DNA from: Clostridiales bacterium UBA7568
Lineage (GTDB): Bacteria > Bacillota > Clostridia > Oscillospirales > CAG-272
NCBI GenBank assembly: GCA_002479075.1
Contig: DLLG01000001.1
Coordinates: 156,341-220,340 of the forward strand
DNA length: 64,000 bases
Direction: 5' to 3'
The notes under the pieces are model-generated. The model was not told the origin of the DNA. It did no database searches and saw only the letters and a list, made by a program, of their open reading frames with translations. The translations under genes were made by a program, and so were the position numbers. Of this stretch, positions 7,365-16,965 are shown piece by piece (position 1 is the first letter of the stretch; each line of letters starts with the position of its first letter).

Positions 7365-10300
7365 ATGGAAAAAAGAAAAAGCCCGCAAAGTCGGGTAATG
7401 GTTGCGATTGCGATTTTGCTTTTTACGGCGGCGGAGATACTTTCTGCCGTGTTTATGGGCAGAGTTGCAATAAATTATGACCTTAGCGACTATCTCGGCA
7501 AGGGAACGCAAACAAAAACAGCGCTTGATATAATCGATGATGAATTCGGTATGACCGGCAACATTCAGGTTATGGCAAAGAACGTTTCCGCCGAAACGGC
7601 AGACGAAATTCTGGATAAAATCGAAAATATCCCGAATGTTATGAACGTCAACTTTGATAAATATGATGAAACGTATTATAAAGACGGAAATGCGCTTTTT
7701 ATCGTAATTATCGACGGAGATGACTATTCCGAAAACGCAAAACAGGTTTCTTCGGATATAAAATCGGCGCTTGCGTCATATGACGGAATGGAATATGGCG
7801 GGACAACGGTTGAAAAACAGGCTCTTCAGGACTCGATAACGAGCGAAATGGTATATATTCTTGCAATTTCTCTCTGTCTTGTCGTTGCGATATTGCTTAT
7901 CACGTCCGAATCGTGGCTTGAACCGTTTGTATTGCTTGCGGCTTCGGGCGTTGCCGTGCTTATAAACCGCGGAACAAACGTGTTCTTCGGCGAAATTTCA
8001 TATATCACAAATTCGATTGCGGCAATACTTCAGCTCGCGCTTTCGATAGATTACAGTATCGTCCTGCTTCACACATATCGCAGGGAGAAGGAAAAGAGCG
8101 ATAGCGACAGTGCTGCAATGAAAGCGGCGATAAAGTCGGTTATAAAGCCTGTTTCCGCAAGCGCCTTGACAACCATCGCCGGACTGCTTGCATTGCTTTT
8201 TATGTCATTCCGTATAGGCTTTGATATAGGCATTGTACTTATGAAGGGAATTGTCATTTCGGCGGTTACTTCCGTAACGCTTCTGCCCGCACTCGTTCTC
8301 CTGCTTGACAGACCGATGAAAAAGGCAAAAAAGAAAGCCTTCGTGCCGAGGGGTAAGAGCTTCTGCAAAACAGCTTATAAAGCGGGAAAGGTAATTGTGC
8401 CGATTGCGCTCGCGCTTGTCATATGCTGCGGCGTTTTGCAGACGGGAAATACTTTCATCTTCTCCGATACAAAAACGGGAAACGAAGCCATTTCAGATGT
8501 TTTCGGAAGCAACAACTCTGTTGTAGTTGTTTATAAAAACTCTGAAAACAACTATGAAAACGAGCAGAAGCTCGCCGATATTCTTTATGATTACCAAACC
8601 AAGAGCGGAAGATCCGTGCTGACGAATTACACAGCTTATACAAATACTGTAAGGGATATGTACGACCTTACAAAGGCTGTTCAGAAGCTTGATATTTCAG
8701 AAAAAGACGCGGAAATGCTCTTTACAATGTATAATCTTTACCGTTCACCATCAGAGATTCAGATATCGTTTGCCGACTTTATCGATTTTGCAAACAATCT
8801 TATCGAAACGGATGAAGACGCAAAAGAATTCATTGACGCAGACACCTCGAAGACGCTTAAAACGCTGAAGGTTGTTTCGGAAATAACGACAGGCGAGCTT
8901 ACCGCAGAGGAGCTTTATGAAAAGCTTACAACCGGTGTTATGGAGGGAACTGACGTAAAGCTCTTCTCGATAAAACAGCTTTACGGGTTGTATTTCTATG
9001 ATAAAGTTGACGAAAAGAATGTCAACTTCAAAACAATGCTTGATTTTATGATCTCCGCATCGGATGATGAAAATGTAAGCGGTATTTTTGATGAAACAAC
9101 GGTCCTGCAGCTGAAAATGCTTTCAGCGGGAATAACGCAGTTTAATCAGCAGATGGAAACCCCGATGGATAAGACAACTGCAAAGGGCTGGATTTATCAG
9201 AATTGCGGTGCTATGCTGACAGACGCACAGCTCGCGCAGATATACGCCGGCTATTTTGCGACAACCGGTCAGGCTGAAAGCGACACTATCCCGTTCCTGC
9301 CGCTTATGAAGTTCCTTCTCGCAAGCGGACAGATAAAAGACGAAAAAGCTGCTGCGACAGTCAGCGGTTATGACGCACTCTATTCCGCGATAAACGCGTG
9401 CTACGGTTACGAGAGCTTCCTGCCCGCTCTTTCACAGATAGCAACGGCTCTCTCCGGAACTGCGCCGCAGATAACCGTAACAGCGGAGTCCGTTCAGCAG
9501 ATCTATATAATGTATTTCTATAAAACAGGCGCAATAGCGGACGAAAAGGTCAACGGAAAGACGTTCGTTATGTATGCGATTGATACCGATAAGACAAATG
9601 CGGTTGTTCACGGACAGCTTACGGAAGAAAACAGAAATAAGCTCTGCGATATGCTGACTGTCAATTCATATATTTCGGATGAATCTTCTCTCACATATGA
9701 ACAGGCATATGAAAAGCTGACCTCGCTTCAGGATGAAATCAAGAGCGATATGTCATCATCTGCGCTTGAAAAAGACAAGGTTTCCGGAGTATATATAAAA
9801 TATGCGATAGCGGACGGAAAAGCCCTTGTCTCCCCGATAATGGCTTGCGACCTGCTGGACTTTGTCACGGAGAATATGAACAAAAATTCGCTTCTCGAAC
9901 GCAAAATGAACGATGAAAACCGCGAAAAGGTGTCAGATGCGCAGGACGATATAGCAAAGGCGGAGGATCTGTTCCTTGGCGAAAATTATTCGAGGATGCT
10001 TCTTTCGGTTAACCTGCCGAACGAGAGCGAGGAGACAACGGAATTTGTTGACTATCTCTCCGGCGAAGTCAAGAATGTTTTCGGCGATGACGCCTGCATA
10101 ACGGGAAACATCGTTTCAACATATGACCTTGAAACCTCCTTTGCTTACGATAACCGACTTATAACAATATTCACTCTTATATCGATATTCGTAATCGTTA
10201 TGGTCATATTCAGATCGCTTTCTCTTCCGGTCATCCTTGTTGCAACGATACAGGGCGCAATATTCATCGCTATGAGCACACAGCTCCTCGGAAACGGAAT

Positions 10301-10655
10301 ATTCTTTATGAGCTACATCGTCACAACCTGTATTCTTATGGGCGCAACGATAGATTACGGTATCCTTATGTCAAGCAACTACGTTGCGTACAGAGGACTT
10401 TATGACAGGAAAAAGGCGCTTGAACTTTCAGTTGAAGCGGCAATGCCGACAGTATTCACTTCCGGACTCATTCTTACTGTCTGCGGATTTGTTATCCATT
10501 TCATATCGAGCCAGAACTCAATCTCAACAGTCGGACTTCTCCTCGGCATAGGAACAATCTGCTCAGTTATTATGATAACGATTGTCCTGCCTTCGGTGCT
10601 TTATATACTTGATAAGTTTGTTCTTTGCCTGTCGCTTAAAAAACGTAAAAAATAA
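7365..10655 (+). CDS. MMPL/RND-family transporter
   Basis: A 1096-residue membrane exporter with the duplicated RND layout. TM1 is near residues 10-30, followed by a first extracellular loop. The first permease block of five helices is about 155-320, followed by TM7 (about 345-365). A very large extracellular domain (about 370-930) is followed by the second permease block (about 935-1085). Both blocks carry the charged pair region typical of the family (SIDYSIVLLH and TIDYGILMSS), where the Asp residues are the likely proton-relay sites. Such proteins in Firmicutes export lipids or hydrophobic compounds using the proton gradient. GGGAGG precedes the ATG. Likely controlled by the divergent TetR protein. 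Confidence 0.9.
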   Translation: MEKRKSPQSRVMVAIAILLFTAAEILSAVFMGRVAINYDLSDYLGKGTQTKTALDIIDDEFGMTGNIQVMAKNVSAETADEILDKIENIPNVMNVNFDKYDETYYKDGNALFIVIIDGDDYSENAKQVSSDIKSALASYDGMEYGGTTVEKQALQDSITSEMVYILAISLCLVVAILLITSESWLEPFVLLAASGVAVLINRGTNVFFGEISYITNSIAAILQLALSIDYSIVLLHTYRREKEKSDSDSAAMKAAIKSVIKPVSASALTTIAGLLALLFMSFRIGFDIGIVLMKGIVISAVTSVTLLPALVLLLDRPMKKAKKKAFVPRGKSFCKTAYKAGKVIVPIALALVICCGVLQTGNTFIFSDTKTGNEAISDVFGSNNSVVVVYKNSENNYENEQKLADILYDYQTKSGRSVLTNYTAYTNTVRDMYDLTKAVQKLDISEKDAEMLFTMYNLYRSPSEIQISFADFIDFANNLIETDEDAKEFIDADTSKTLKTLKVVSEITTGELTAEELYEKLTTGVMEGTDVKLFSIKQLYGLYFYDKVDEKNVNFKTMLDFMISASDDENVSGIFDETTVLQLKMLSAGITQFNQQMETPMDKTTAKGWIYQNCGAMLTDAQLAQIYAGYFATTGQAESDTIPFLPLMKFLLASGQIKDEKAAATVSGYDALYSAINACYGYESFLPALSQIATALSGTAPQITVTAESVQQIYIMYFYKTGAIADEKVNGKTFVMYAIDTDKTNAVVHGQLTEENRNKLCDMLTVNSYISDESSLTYEQAYEKLTSLQDEIKSDMSSSALEKDKVSGVYIKYAIADGKALVSPIMACDLLDFVTENMNKNSLLERKMNDENREKVSDAQDDIAKAEDLFLGENYSRMLLSVNLPNESEETTEFVDYLSGEVKNVFGDDACITGNIVSTYDLETSFAYDNRLITIFTLISIFVIVMVIFRSLSLPVILVATIQGAIFIAMSTQLLGNGIFFMSYIVTTCILMGATIDYGILMSSNYVAYRGLYDRKKALELSVEAAMPTVFTSGLILTVCGFVIHFISSQNSISTVGLLLGIGTICSVIMITIVLPSVLYILDKFVLCLSLKKRKK

Positions 10656-10660
10656 AACAA

Positions 10661-10693
10661 AAAGCCGTCCGCTTTCAAAGCGGACGGCTTTTT
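10661..10693. terminator. Strong bidirectional terminator
   Basis: AAAGCCGTCCGCT pairs with AGCGGACGGCTTT, then TTTTTT. It separates the converging MMPL and ribokinase-like genes. Confidence 0.9.
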
Positions 10694-10696
10694 TGT

Positions 10697-11587
10697 TTAG
10701 TTGTTTTTAAGAAATTCCGTAACCTCGGTCATATTCGGTATCGAGGGGGAAGCTCCTTTTCTGGATACGGCTATCGAGGATGCGGCTGACGCAAGGCGGA
10801 GCGCTTCGGCGGGTGTATTTCCGGATGAAACAGCGGAAATGAAGAAGCCTGTGAATGTGTCACCTGCGGCTGTCGTATCGACTACGGGAACATCAAATAT
10901 TCCGAACGCACATTTTCCATCCGGACCGCTGTAACGCGCACCCTTATCGCCGAGGGTGAGCACCGTGCAGATTCCGGGAGCTTTTCTTTCAAGCTCAGAG
11001 ACTATCTCGTCGGCGTTTGTTTTGCCTGTCATTTCATAGCCTTCCGTTTCGTTGAGAAGCATATAGTCAACAAGGGAAGGATCAATTGTTTTAAGCGCTT
11101 CGTTCATCGGCGAAGGATTGAGAACGACCTTCATACCTTTCGCTTTTGCCTTCCTGATTATAAGATCAAGAGCGTTTATCTCGTTCTGCAAAACGATAAA
11201 GTCGCCTTCGGAAAATTCGGAGAGAACTGAATCGATGTATTCTTCCGTCATACAGCGGTTTGCGCCGCCGTAAATGATTATGCGGTTTTTGCCCTTGGGA
11301 TCAACCTCTATAATAGCGTGACCGGAGGGTGCGTCAACCTTTCTTATAAGATGGGTGTCAACGCCGGCATTTGCGAGAGCATCGACAAGAACATCACCGT
11401 TACTGCCGATACAGCCTGCGTGATAAACATTTGCGCCTGCCTTTGCAAGGGAAATCGACTGATTGAGTCCTTTGCCGCCGCAGAAGGTTTCGCGCTTCAA
11501 CGCGCTTATCGTCTCTCCGGGAGCGACAAAATGATCTGTGCTGTAAACATAGTCGCAGTTAAGCGATCCGAAACTGAGTATTTTCAA
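10697..11587 (-). CDS. PfkB-family sugar kinase (ribokinase-like)
   Basis: 296 residues, the usual size for ribokinases. It has the N-terminal substrate motif (GGKGLNQSISLAKAGA) and the C-terminal catalytic motif DTTAAGDTFTGFF with the catalytic Asp in AGD, so it should be active. It phosphorylates a sugar or nucleoside with ATP; ribose is the best guess because the upstream gene encodes an ADP-ribosylglycohydrolase-type enzyme. The TTG at 11587 is chosen because GGAG lies about 9 bases upstream. It follows the hydrolase gene by 13 bp and is co-transcribed with it. Confidence 0.85.
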   Translation of the reverse strand: MKILSFGSLNCDYVYSTDHFVAPGETISALKRETFCGGKGLNQSISLAKAGANVYHAGCIGSNGDVLVDALANAGVDTHLIRKVDAPSGHAIIEVDPKGKNRIIIYGGANRCMTEEYIDSVLSEFSEGDFIVLQNEINALDLIIRKAKAKGMKVVLNPSPMNEALKTIDPSLVDYMLLNETEGYEMTGKTNADEIVSELERKAPGICTVLTLGDKGARYSGPDGKCAFGIFDVPVVDTTAAGDTFTGFFISAVSSGNTPAEALRLASAASSIAVSRKGASPSIPNMTEVTEFLKNN

Positions 11588-11600
11588 TGTGATCAGCTCC

Positions 11601-13178
11601 TTATTTCTGTATATTTTCGGGGAAGAACGCGGTTGTTTTCTGTGCCATTTCCTTGATTGAAACCTTATCAAAACCGAAGATGGAAGCGCAAAGCGTATCG
11701 TTTACTCTGCCGCCCCAGTATTCGGGAATGTTGCTTCCGCCGAGAACAACGCCGAGGACAGAGCCTGCCGTTGCAGCGTTGCAGTCAGTATCGAAGCCTT
11801 CGCTAACGGAGAGGCAAACGGTCTTTCCGTAGTCTTTTTCGCCATAAAGCAGGGAAGCTGCAACTATAACGGCATTGGAGATTGTATGGCACCAGTCGTA
11901 ATTGTTTCTTTCGTTCCATCTTGCGTGGAGCTTTTTCCATACATCTTCAATCGTTACGCCGCTTTCATAATCTGCAATAACTTCATTTACGCTCTCATAA
12001 AGTCTTGATGTCTTCGGAACATATGCAAGACCTGTTTTTATTATCTCCTTCATATCGTCTGTGCCGAATGCTGCGGCGATCATTGCAGATACCCACATTT
12101 CTCCGTAGATACCGTTTTTGACGTGTGAAATCGAAGCGTCACGGAACGCCATAGAAGCCGCAGACTTGGGATCGCAGGGGTTTACATAGCCGAAGAAGTC
12201 GCCTCTTATCTGCGCGCCGATGTATTCTCTGAAAGCGTTTTTATAAATAGCGGAAACGGGCGGACGGAAACCGTTTACAAAGTTTCTGTACGCAACGCGC
12301 TCGGCTGTGCAGTATGCGTTTTTGCTCTGGCGCTCTATCCAAACGTTCATAACGTCGTTCGCTGTAAAATCTCTGCCGAACTTTTTGAGGATTATATATC
12401 CGATGAGAATATAGTTTGTGTCATCGTCAACGGGCATCATTCCGAAATCGGAAGGATACGCTCTTTTGTCGATGGGGAAAGAAATGTCCTTCATAACCTC
12501 TTCGGTTATCTCTTCTCTTGAAATATAGCGGGAGATGGGATAGTTATTTGTTCTCTTGAGAATCTCGTTGAGAGTCGGAGTGAGGATGCCTTCAATGGGC
12601 TTGCCGAGATAGCAACCGCATATTCTGCCGAGCCAACCGCCATAAACTTTGTCAAGAACAATATCGTCTGCGGGTCTTTTGAGCTCTGTGTGATTTTCTG
12701 TGCAGAGACGGCATATGTGCTCGTAATCGGAAGGCTCTGTGTATTTATAGTCGCTTTTCTGCTTTGCATCGCGGACGATCTTATAAATAACGTCTGCAAG
12801 CTCATCTTTTGCGGGAGTATCCGGCAGCTTGTGTACCGCATCAAAGAGGGCTTCATATTTCTCAATATCTTTTCCTTCGTCAACGCACTGCTTATATTCT
12901 ATGGGAAGCATTTTGCTGTACGATTCCCAACCGCCCCAGCTCGGAAAGTCCGGCGAATCGTTGATAACGCCTGCACATTCAGCAGTATCGTTTGCGAAGC
13001 TGTCTGCCGTAATACCGAAAATATCAGCCATTGAAACGATGTGTGCAAAATCGGGAACCGTCGCTCCGCTCTCCCATTTCTGGATAGCCTGTCTCGAAAC
13101 GCCTATAAGCTCGCTCAGCTTTTCCTGGGAAAGCCCCATACGCTTGCGGTTTTCAGCGATTTTTTCATATTTGAACAT
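11601..13178 (-). CDS. Fusion of XRE-type HTH domain and ADP-ribosylglycohydrolase domain
   Basis: 525 residues. Residues 1-62 are a Cro/CI-type DNA-binding domain (GLSQEKLSELIGVSRQAIQ, then KWESGATVPD). From about 175 to the end is an ADP-ribosylglycohydrolase (DraG/COG1397) domain, with GGWLGRICGCYLGKPIEG, the metal-binding DDDTN, and the second metal motif DTDCNAATAGSVLG. Both metal sites look intact. The enzyme part is expected to cleave an N- or O-glycosidic bond to ribose or ADP-ribose. The HTH part suggests it binds DNA and may regulate its own operon in response to the substrate; that is inference. The ATG at 13178 has GAGGA upstream. The ribokinase-like gene follows in the same operon. 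Confidence 0.87.
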   Translation of the reverse strand: MFKYEKIAENRKRMGLSQEKLSELIGVSRQAIQKWESGATVPDFAHIVSMADIFGITADSFANDTAECAGVINDSPDFPSWGGWESYSKMLPIEYKQCVDEGKDIEKYEALFDAVHKLPDTPAKDELADVIYKIVRDAKQKSDYKYTEPSDYEHICRLCTENHTELKRPADDIVLDKVYGGWLGRICGCYLGKPIEGILTPTLNEILKRTNNYPISRYISREEITEEVMKDISFPIDKRAYPSDFGMMPVDDDTNYILIGYIILKKFGRDFTANDVMNVWIERQSKNAYCTAERVAYRNFVNGFRPPVSAIYKNAFREYIGAQIRGDFFGYVNPCDPKSAASMAFRDASISHVKNGIYGEMWVSAMIAAAFGTDDMKEIIKTGLAYVPKTSRLYESVNEVIADYESGVTIEDVWKKLHARWNERNNYDWCHTISNAVIVAASLLYGEKDYGKTVCLSVSEGFDTDCNAATAGSVLGVVLGGSNIPEYWGGRVNDTLCASIFGFDKVSIKEMAQKTTAFFPENIQK

Positions 13179-13314
13179 TGTGGTTTTTCCTCCGTAAACA
13201 TAATATTTTCCACGCAGTCTATTGTAACCTAAACTTTGCAATAAGTCAAGCGAAATATGTCACTATTTTTCTCAATTTACAATACGGAAACAAAACGGTT
13301 ACACACTTTGACTG

Positions 13315-13343
13315 TTGAAAACGGTTTGCTGTTGTGATATAAT
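13315..13343 (+). promoter_or_regulatory. Promoter of the NUDIX gene
   Basis: TTGAAA (13315-13320), 17-bp spacer, perfect TATAAT (13338-13343). Confidence 0.8.
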
Positions 13344-13406
13344 TACGAGCGCACGGGTTTTGCGTCGAAAAACAAAGAAAATCGTATCCTCTGCAAAGGA
13401 GAATGT

Positions 13407-13856
13407 ATGGAAAATAATATTGAAAAAACGGAACTCACGAATATGTGTATGATAACCGACGGAGACAGAATTCTCGTTCAGAACAGGGTAAAAAGCTGGT
13501 GCGGGGTAGCATTTCCGGGAGGCCACGTTGAAAAATACGAGTCGATTGTCGATTCGGTCGTTCGTGAGGTCAAGGAGGAGACAGGGCTTATAATATCCGA
13601 TCCGCAGCTTTGCGGGATAAAACAATGGTTTTCGGGCGATGTCCGCAGTATTTGTTTTCTCTTTAAGGCAAATTCCTTTGCAGGAGAGCTGCGGTCAAGC
13701 GACGAAGGTGAAAATTTCTGGATAAGGCGGGAGGACATCGGCAAGTATGTGCTTGCTCCGAGATTCGAAATTCTGCTTTCTGTCTTTGAAAACCCCGATA
13801 TCAGCGAATATTTTCATCTTGAAAACAAAACAGAGGATATTTGTGAGTTGAAATAA
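13407..13856 (+). CDS. NUDIX hydrolase (MutT/8-oxo-dGTP diphosphatase-like)
   Basis: 149 residues with a complete NUDIX box (GGHVEKYESIVDSVVREV then KEETGL), which coordinates Mg2+ for hydrolysis of nucleoside diphosphate-X substrates. The sequence matches the clostridial MutT-like group that includes the broken gene at 3489-3956 (shared WCGVAFPGGH / WAGLTFPGGH and LCGIKQW / LCGVVH). Substrate could be 8-oxo-dGTP or another modified nucleotide. AAAGGAG precedes the ATG. Transcribed alone from its own promoter. Confidence 0.88.
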   Translation: MENNIEKTELTNMCMITDGDRILVQNRVKSWCGVAFPGGHVEKYESIVDSVVREVKEETGLIISDPQLCGIKQWFSGDVRSICFLFKANSFAGELRSSDEGENFWIRREDIGKYVLAPRFEILLSVFENPDISEYFHLENKTEDICELK

Positions 13857-13878
13857 CTCAAAAAATCCAAAAGAACGG

Positions 13879-13907
13879 TTGACAGAGGAAATTTATTGTG
13901 ATACAAT
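13879..13907 (+). promoter_or_regulatory. Promoter of the SCIFF operon
   Basis: TTGACA (13879-13884), 17-bp spacer, TACAAT (13902-13907). Confidence 0.85.
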
Positions 13908-13949
13908 GGTACAGTAAATTGCATCATCAAAGAAACGGAGATACATATT

Positions 13950-14111
13950 ATGAAAAGAATCACAACTCTTAAGACAAGAAACCTCTGCAAGAGCGCTAAA
14001 AACGGCGGTTGCGGCGAATGCCAGACATCCTGCCAGTCCGCTTGCAAAACAAGCTGCGGCGTAGCAAATCAGTCTTGCGAGAACAAAAAGGCTTCCGAAA
14101 AGAAGAACTGA
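13950..14111 (+). CDS. scfA: SCIFF ranthipeptide precursor (six cysteines in forty-five residues)
   Basis: A 53-residue peptide with the SCIFF family core: CGECQTSCQSACKTSC followed by GVANQSC. The six conserved cysteines are at 21, 24, 28, 32, 36 and 43; an extra Cys is at 13. The N-terminal MKRITTLKTRNL is the leader region recognised by the maturase. After thioether crosslinking by the adjacent radical SAM enzyme it becomes a ranthipeptide; in clostridia these have been linked to cell-density signalling. CGGAG lies upstream of the ATG. Confidence 0.93.
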   Translation: MKRITTLKTRNLCKSAKNGGCGECQTSCQSACKTSCGVANQSCENKKASEKKN

Positions 14112-14124
14112 AAGAACTTTCAGC

Positions 14125-14156
14125 AAAAAGTGCCGCCCTTGCTGGCGGCACTTTTT
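14125..14156 (+). terminator. Terminator between SCIFF precursor and maturase
   Basis: A 13-bp perfect stem (AAAAAGTGCCGCC / GGCGGCACTTTTT) with a 6-nt loop and U tract. Partial readthrough here would give much more precursor than enzyme, the usual ratio in such operons. Confidence 0.85.
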
Positions 14157-14184
14157 AAATATTTGATAAACCGGAGGAACAGCA

Positions 14185-15570
14185 ATGTTACACCAATATA
14201 AACTGAACGGATATAACATCGTGCTTGACACGTGTTCCGGCGCTGTGCACGTTGTTGACGACGTTGCATACGACATAATTGCCGAATATGAGAGCAGATC
14301 ACGCGATGAGATAGTACGCCATATGCTTGAAAAATACAGCGACAGAGCCGATGTCACGGAAGAAGATGTCAACGCCTGCATCGACGATATAACCGCCCTT
14401 AAAGAGGACGGTCAGCTCTTCACGCCGGATACTTTTGAAGATATGGCGGGGACCTTCAAGGAACGCAGCGGAAACGTTATAAAAGCGCTTTGCCTGCACG
14501 TTGCGCACACCTGCAACCTCAACTGCTCATACTGCTTTGCAAGCCAGGGAAAATATCACGGCGAAAGGGCGCTTATGAGCTTTGAAGTCGGTAAGCGCGC
14601 CATTGATTTTCTCATTGAAAATTCGGGAGAAAGACGCAATCTCGAAGTTGACTTCTTCGGCGGCGAGCCGCTGATGAACTGGGATGTTGTCAAGCAGATC
14701 GTCGAATATGCCCGCTCAGTCGAAAAGCAGCGCGGGAAGAACTTTCGTTTTACTCTGACGACGAACGGCGTTCTGATAGATGATGATGTTATAGAGTTTT
14801 CAAACAGAGAGATGAGCAATGTTGTCCTCAGCCTTGACGGCCGTAAGGAAATACACGACGCAACGAGAGTCGATTACGCGGGAAACGGCAGCTATGACAG
14901 AATAGTGCCGAAGTTTCAGAAGCTCGTCGCATCACGCGGCGGCAAGAACTACTATATGCGCGGAACGTTTACTCATCGCAATCCGGACTTTACAAATGAC
15001 GTTTTTCATATGGCGGATCTCGGTTTTACGGAGCTCAGTATGGAGCCTGTTGTCTGCTCTCCCGACGACCCTATGGCGCTCACTCCGGAGGATATTGAAA
15101 TTGTAAAAGAGCAATATGAAATTCTTGCAAAGGAAATGCTCAAAAGAGAAAAAGAGGGCAGAGGCTTTACGTTCTATCACTATATGATAGACCTTACGGC
15201 AGGTCCCTGCATTTATAAACGCATTTCCGGATGCGGATCCGGAACCGAGTATATGGCTGTTACACCTTGGGGCGACCTTTACCCCTGTCATCAGTTTGTC
15301 GGGGAGGAATCATATAAACTCGGAGACATATGGAACGGCGTGACAAACGACACCCTGCGCGACGATTTTCGCTGTTGCAATGCGTATGCCCGCCCTGAAT
15401 GTAAGGACTGCTGGGCGAAGCTCTATTGCTCCGGCGGTTGTGCGGCGAACGCATACCACGCTTCCGGCTCGATAAGAGGCGTTTATAAGCCGGGATGCGA
15501 GCTTTTCAAAAAGAGAATAGAATGCGCAATAATGATTAAGGCCGCGGAAAATGCGGAGAGCGAAAGCTGA
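14185..15570 (+). CDS. scfB: SCIFF peptide maturase, radical SAM/SPASM enzyme
   Basis: 461 residues. The N-terminal about 90 residues form a peptide-recognition (PqqD/RRE-like) domain. The radical SAM core carries C110-x3-C114-x2-C117 (CNLNCSYC), which holds the catalytic 4Fe-4S cluster. The C-terminal SPASM region has multiple cysteines (CGSG, YPCHQF, CKDCWAKLYCSGGC) for auxiliary clusters. It forms thioether bonds between Cys residues and alpha or gamma carbons of acceptor residues in the SCIFF precursor encoded just upstream. GGAGG stands ahead of the ATG. Confidence 0.95.
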   Translation: MLHQYKLNGYNIVLDTCSGAVHVVDDVAYDIIAEYESRSRDEIVRHMLEKYSDRADVTEEDVNACIDDITALKEDGQLFTPDTFEDMAGTFKERSGNVIKALCLHVAHTCNLNCSYCFASQGKYHGERALMSFEVGKRAIDFLIENSGERRNLEVDFFGGEPLMNWDVVKQIVEYARSVEKQRGKNFRFTLTTNGVLIDDDVIEFSNREMSNVVLSLDGRKEIHDATRVDYAGNGSYDRIVPKFQKLVASRGGKNYYMRGTFTHRNPDFTNDVFHMADLGFTELSMEPVVCSPDDPMALTPEDIEIVKEQYEILAKEMLKREKEGRGFTFYHYMIDLTAGPCIYKRISGCGSGTEYMAVTPWGDLYPCHQFVGEESYKLGDIWNGVTNDTLRDDFRCCNAYARPECKDCWAKLYCSGGCAANAYHASGSIRGVYKPGCELFKKRIECAIMIKAAENAESES

Positions 15571-15573
15571 AAT

Positions 15574-16908
15574 ATGAATACTCCTATATTTGATTTTGTG
15601 CGAAAATATGCGGCGGACGGCGGCGTCAGACTTCATATGCCGGGACACAAAGGAAATTCGTTTCTTGGTTGTGAGCAGTTTGATATTACTGAAATAAAAG
15701 GCGCGGACGAGCTTTATGCGGCTGACGGAATAATCGCAGAGAGCGAGAAAAATGCCGCATCTCTTTTCAACACGGCAAGAACGGTCTATTCAACTGAGGG
15801 CTCGAGCCAATGCATTCGCGCAATGATATACCTTGCATCGACGGAAAACGGAGGGGACCATCGCAAATATGTCCTTGCGGCGAGAAACGTGCACAAAACA
15901 TTTATCTACGCGCTTGCGCTTTGCGATGTTGATGTCATTTGGCTGTCAGGCAAGACAGACTCGGTATGCAGTTGCGAAATAGCCGCTTGCGACGTTGAAA
16001 ACGCCCTGAAAAATGCGGAATGTCCTCCGATAGCGGTATATGTGACATCGCCCGACTACCTTGGCAGGCGCCTCCCGATAAAAGAAATTGCGGATGTTTG
16101 CCATAAATACGGAACGAAGCTCATAGTTGACAATGCACACGGCGCATACCTACATTTTCTTCCCGAAAAATCACACCCAATCGACCTCGGAGCAGATATG
16201 TGTTGCGACTCTGCGCATAAGACGCTTCCTTCGTTGACAGGAGGGGCTTATCTGCATATAAGCAAATCCGCGCCCGAATATTATTCCGAAAATGCAAAAA
16301 ACGCAATGGCGCTTTTCGGATCGACGAGCCCTTCTTATCTGACTCTTTCGTCTCTTGACCTCTGCAACCGGTATCTGTCTGACGGGTTTGAAGCCAAGCT
16401 CCGGGAGAAAGCGGAACAGATAAATAATGCAAAGCAGGCACTGACGGAAAACGGATGGGACATAATCCCTTCGGAGCCTATGAAAATAACAATTCTCGCG
16501 CCCCAAGGAAAGAGCGGGACGGAGCTTGCGAATTTTTTGCGTTCTGCGGGCTTTGAATGCGAATATGCCGACGGAGAATACGTTGTTTTAATGATTTCTT
16601 GCGAAACAAAAGAAAGCGAGCTTCTTTCTCTTGTACGCAAAATGGAAAAAAATCTCATGCCTCAGAGAAAACCGTTTGTTTTCACAACTTCTGCTCCGCA
16701 AAAAGCTATGACGGTTCGCGAGGCAATATTTTCAAAAAGCGAAACAATTCCCGTATCGCTTGCAAAAGGCAGAATCTGCGCCGATCCGACGGTCGGCTGC
16801 CCCCCTGCGGTTCCGATAGCAGTATCCGGAGAAATAATAGGGGAAGAACAAATCCAGCTTTTTCTGCATTACGGAACGGACAAAATATCGGTTGTTAAAA
16901 GAAAATAA
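15574..16908 (+). CDS. Orn/Lys/Arg decarboxylase-family PLP enzyme
   Basis: 444 residues, a fold-type I PLP protein. It has the family signature MPGHKG (22-27), the cofactor Asp/His segment VDNAHGAYL (D186, H189) and the Schiff-base lysine in DSAHKTLPS (K216). A C-terminal Orn/DAP/Arg-like domain follows, ending near 440. Members (SpeA/YaaO type) decarboxylate arginine, lysine or ornithine to polyamine precursors; substrate cannot be decided here. It starts 3 bases after scfB, so it is translationally coupled to the SCIFF operon, a neighbour pairing worth noting. Confidence 0.88.
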   Translation: MNTPIFDFVRKYAADGGVRLHMPGHKGNSFLGCEQFDITEIKGADELYAADGIIAESEKNAASLFNTARTVYSTEGSSQCIRAMIYLASTENGGDHRKYVLAARNVHKTFIYALALCDVDVIWLSGKTDSVCSCEIAACDVENALKNAECPPIAVYVTSPDYLGRRLPIKEIADVCHKYGTKLIVDNAHGAYLHFLPEKSHPIDLGADMCCDSAHKTLPSLTGGAYLHISKSAPEYYSENAKNAMALFGSTSPSYLTLSSLDLCNRYLSDGFEAKLREKAEQINNAKQALTENGWDIIPSEPMKITILAPQGKSGTELANFLRSAGFECEYADGEYVVLMISCETKESELLSLVRKMEKNLMPQRKPFVFTTSAPQKAMTVREAIFSKSETIPVSLAKGRICADPTVGCPPAVPIAVSGEIIGEEQIQLFLHYGTDKISVVKRK

Positions 16909-16914
16909 TATCAA

Positions 16915-16950
16915 AGCCGACGCAGAGATTTTTTGCGTCGGCTGCTTTTT
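16915..16950 (+). terminator. Intrinsic terminator of the SCIFF-decarboxylase operon
   Basis: Stem AGCCGACGCA / TGCGTCGGCT with a 9-nt loop, followed by GCTTTTT. Confidence 0.85.
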
Positions 16951-16965
16951 GCTCTCTGATTTCTC

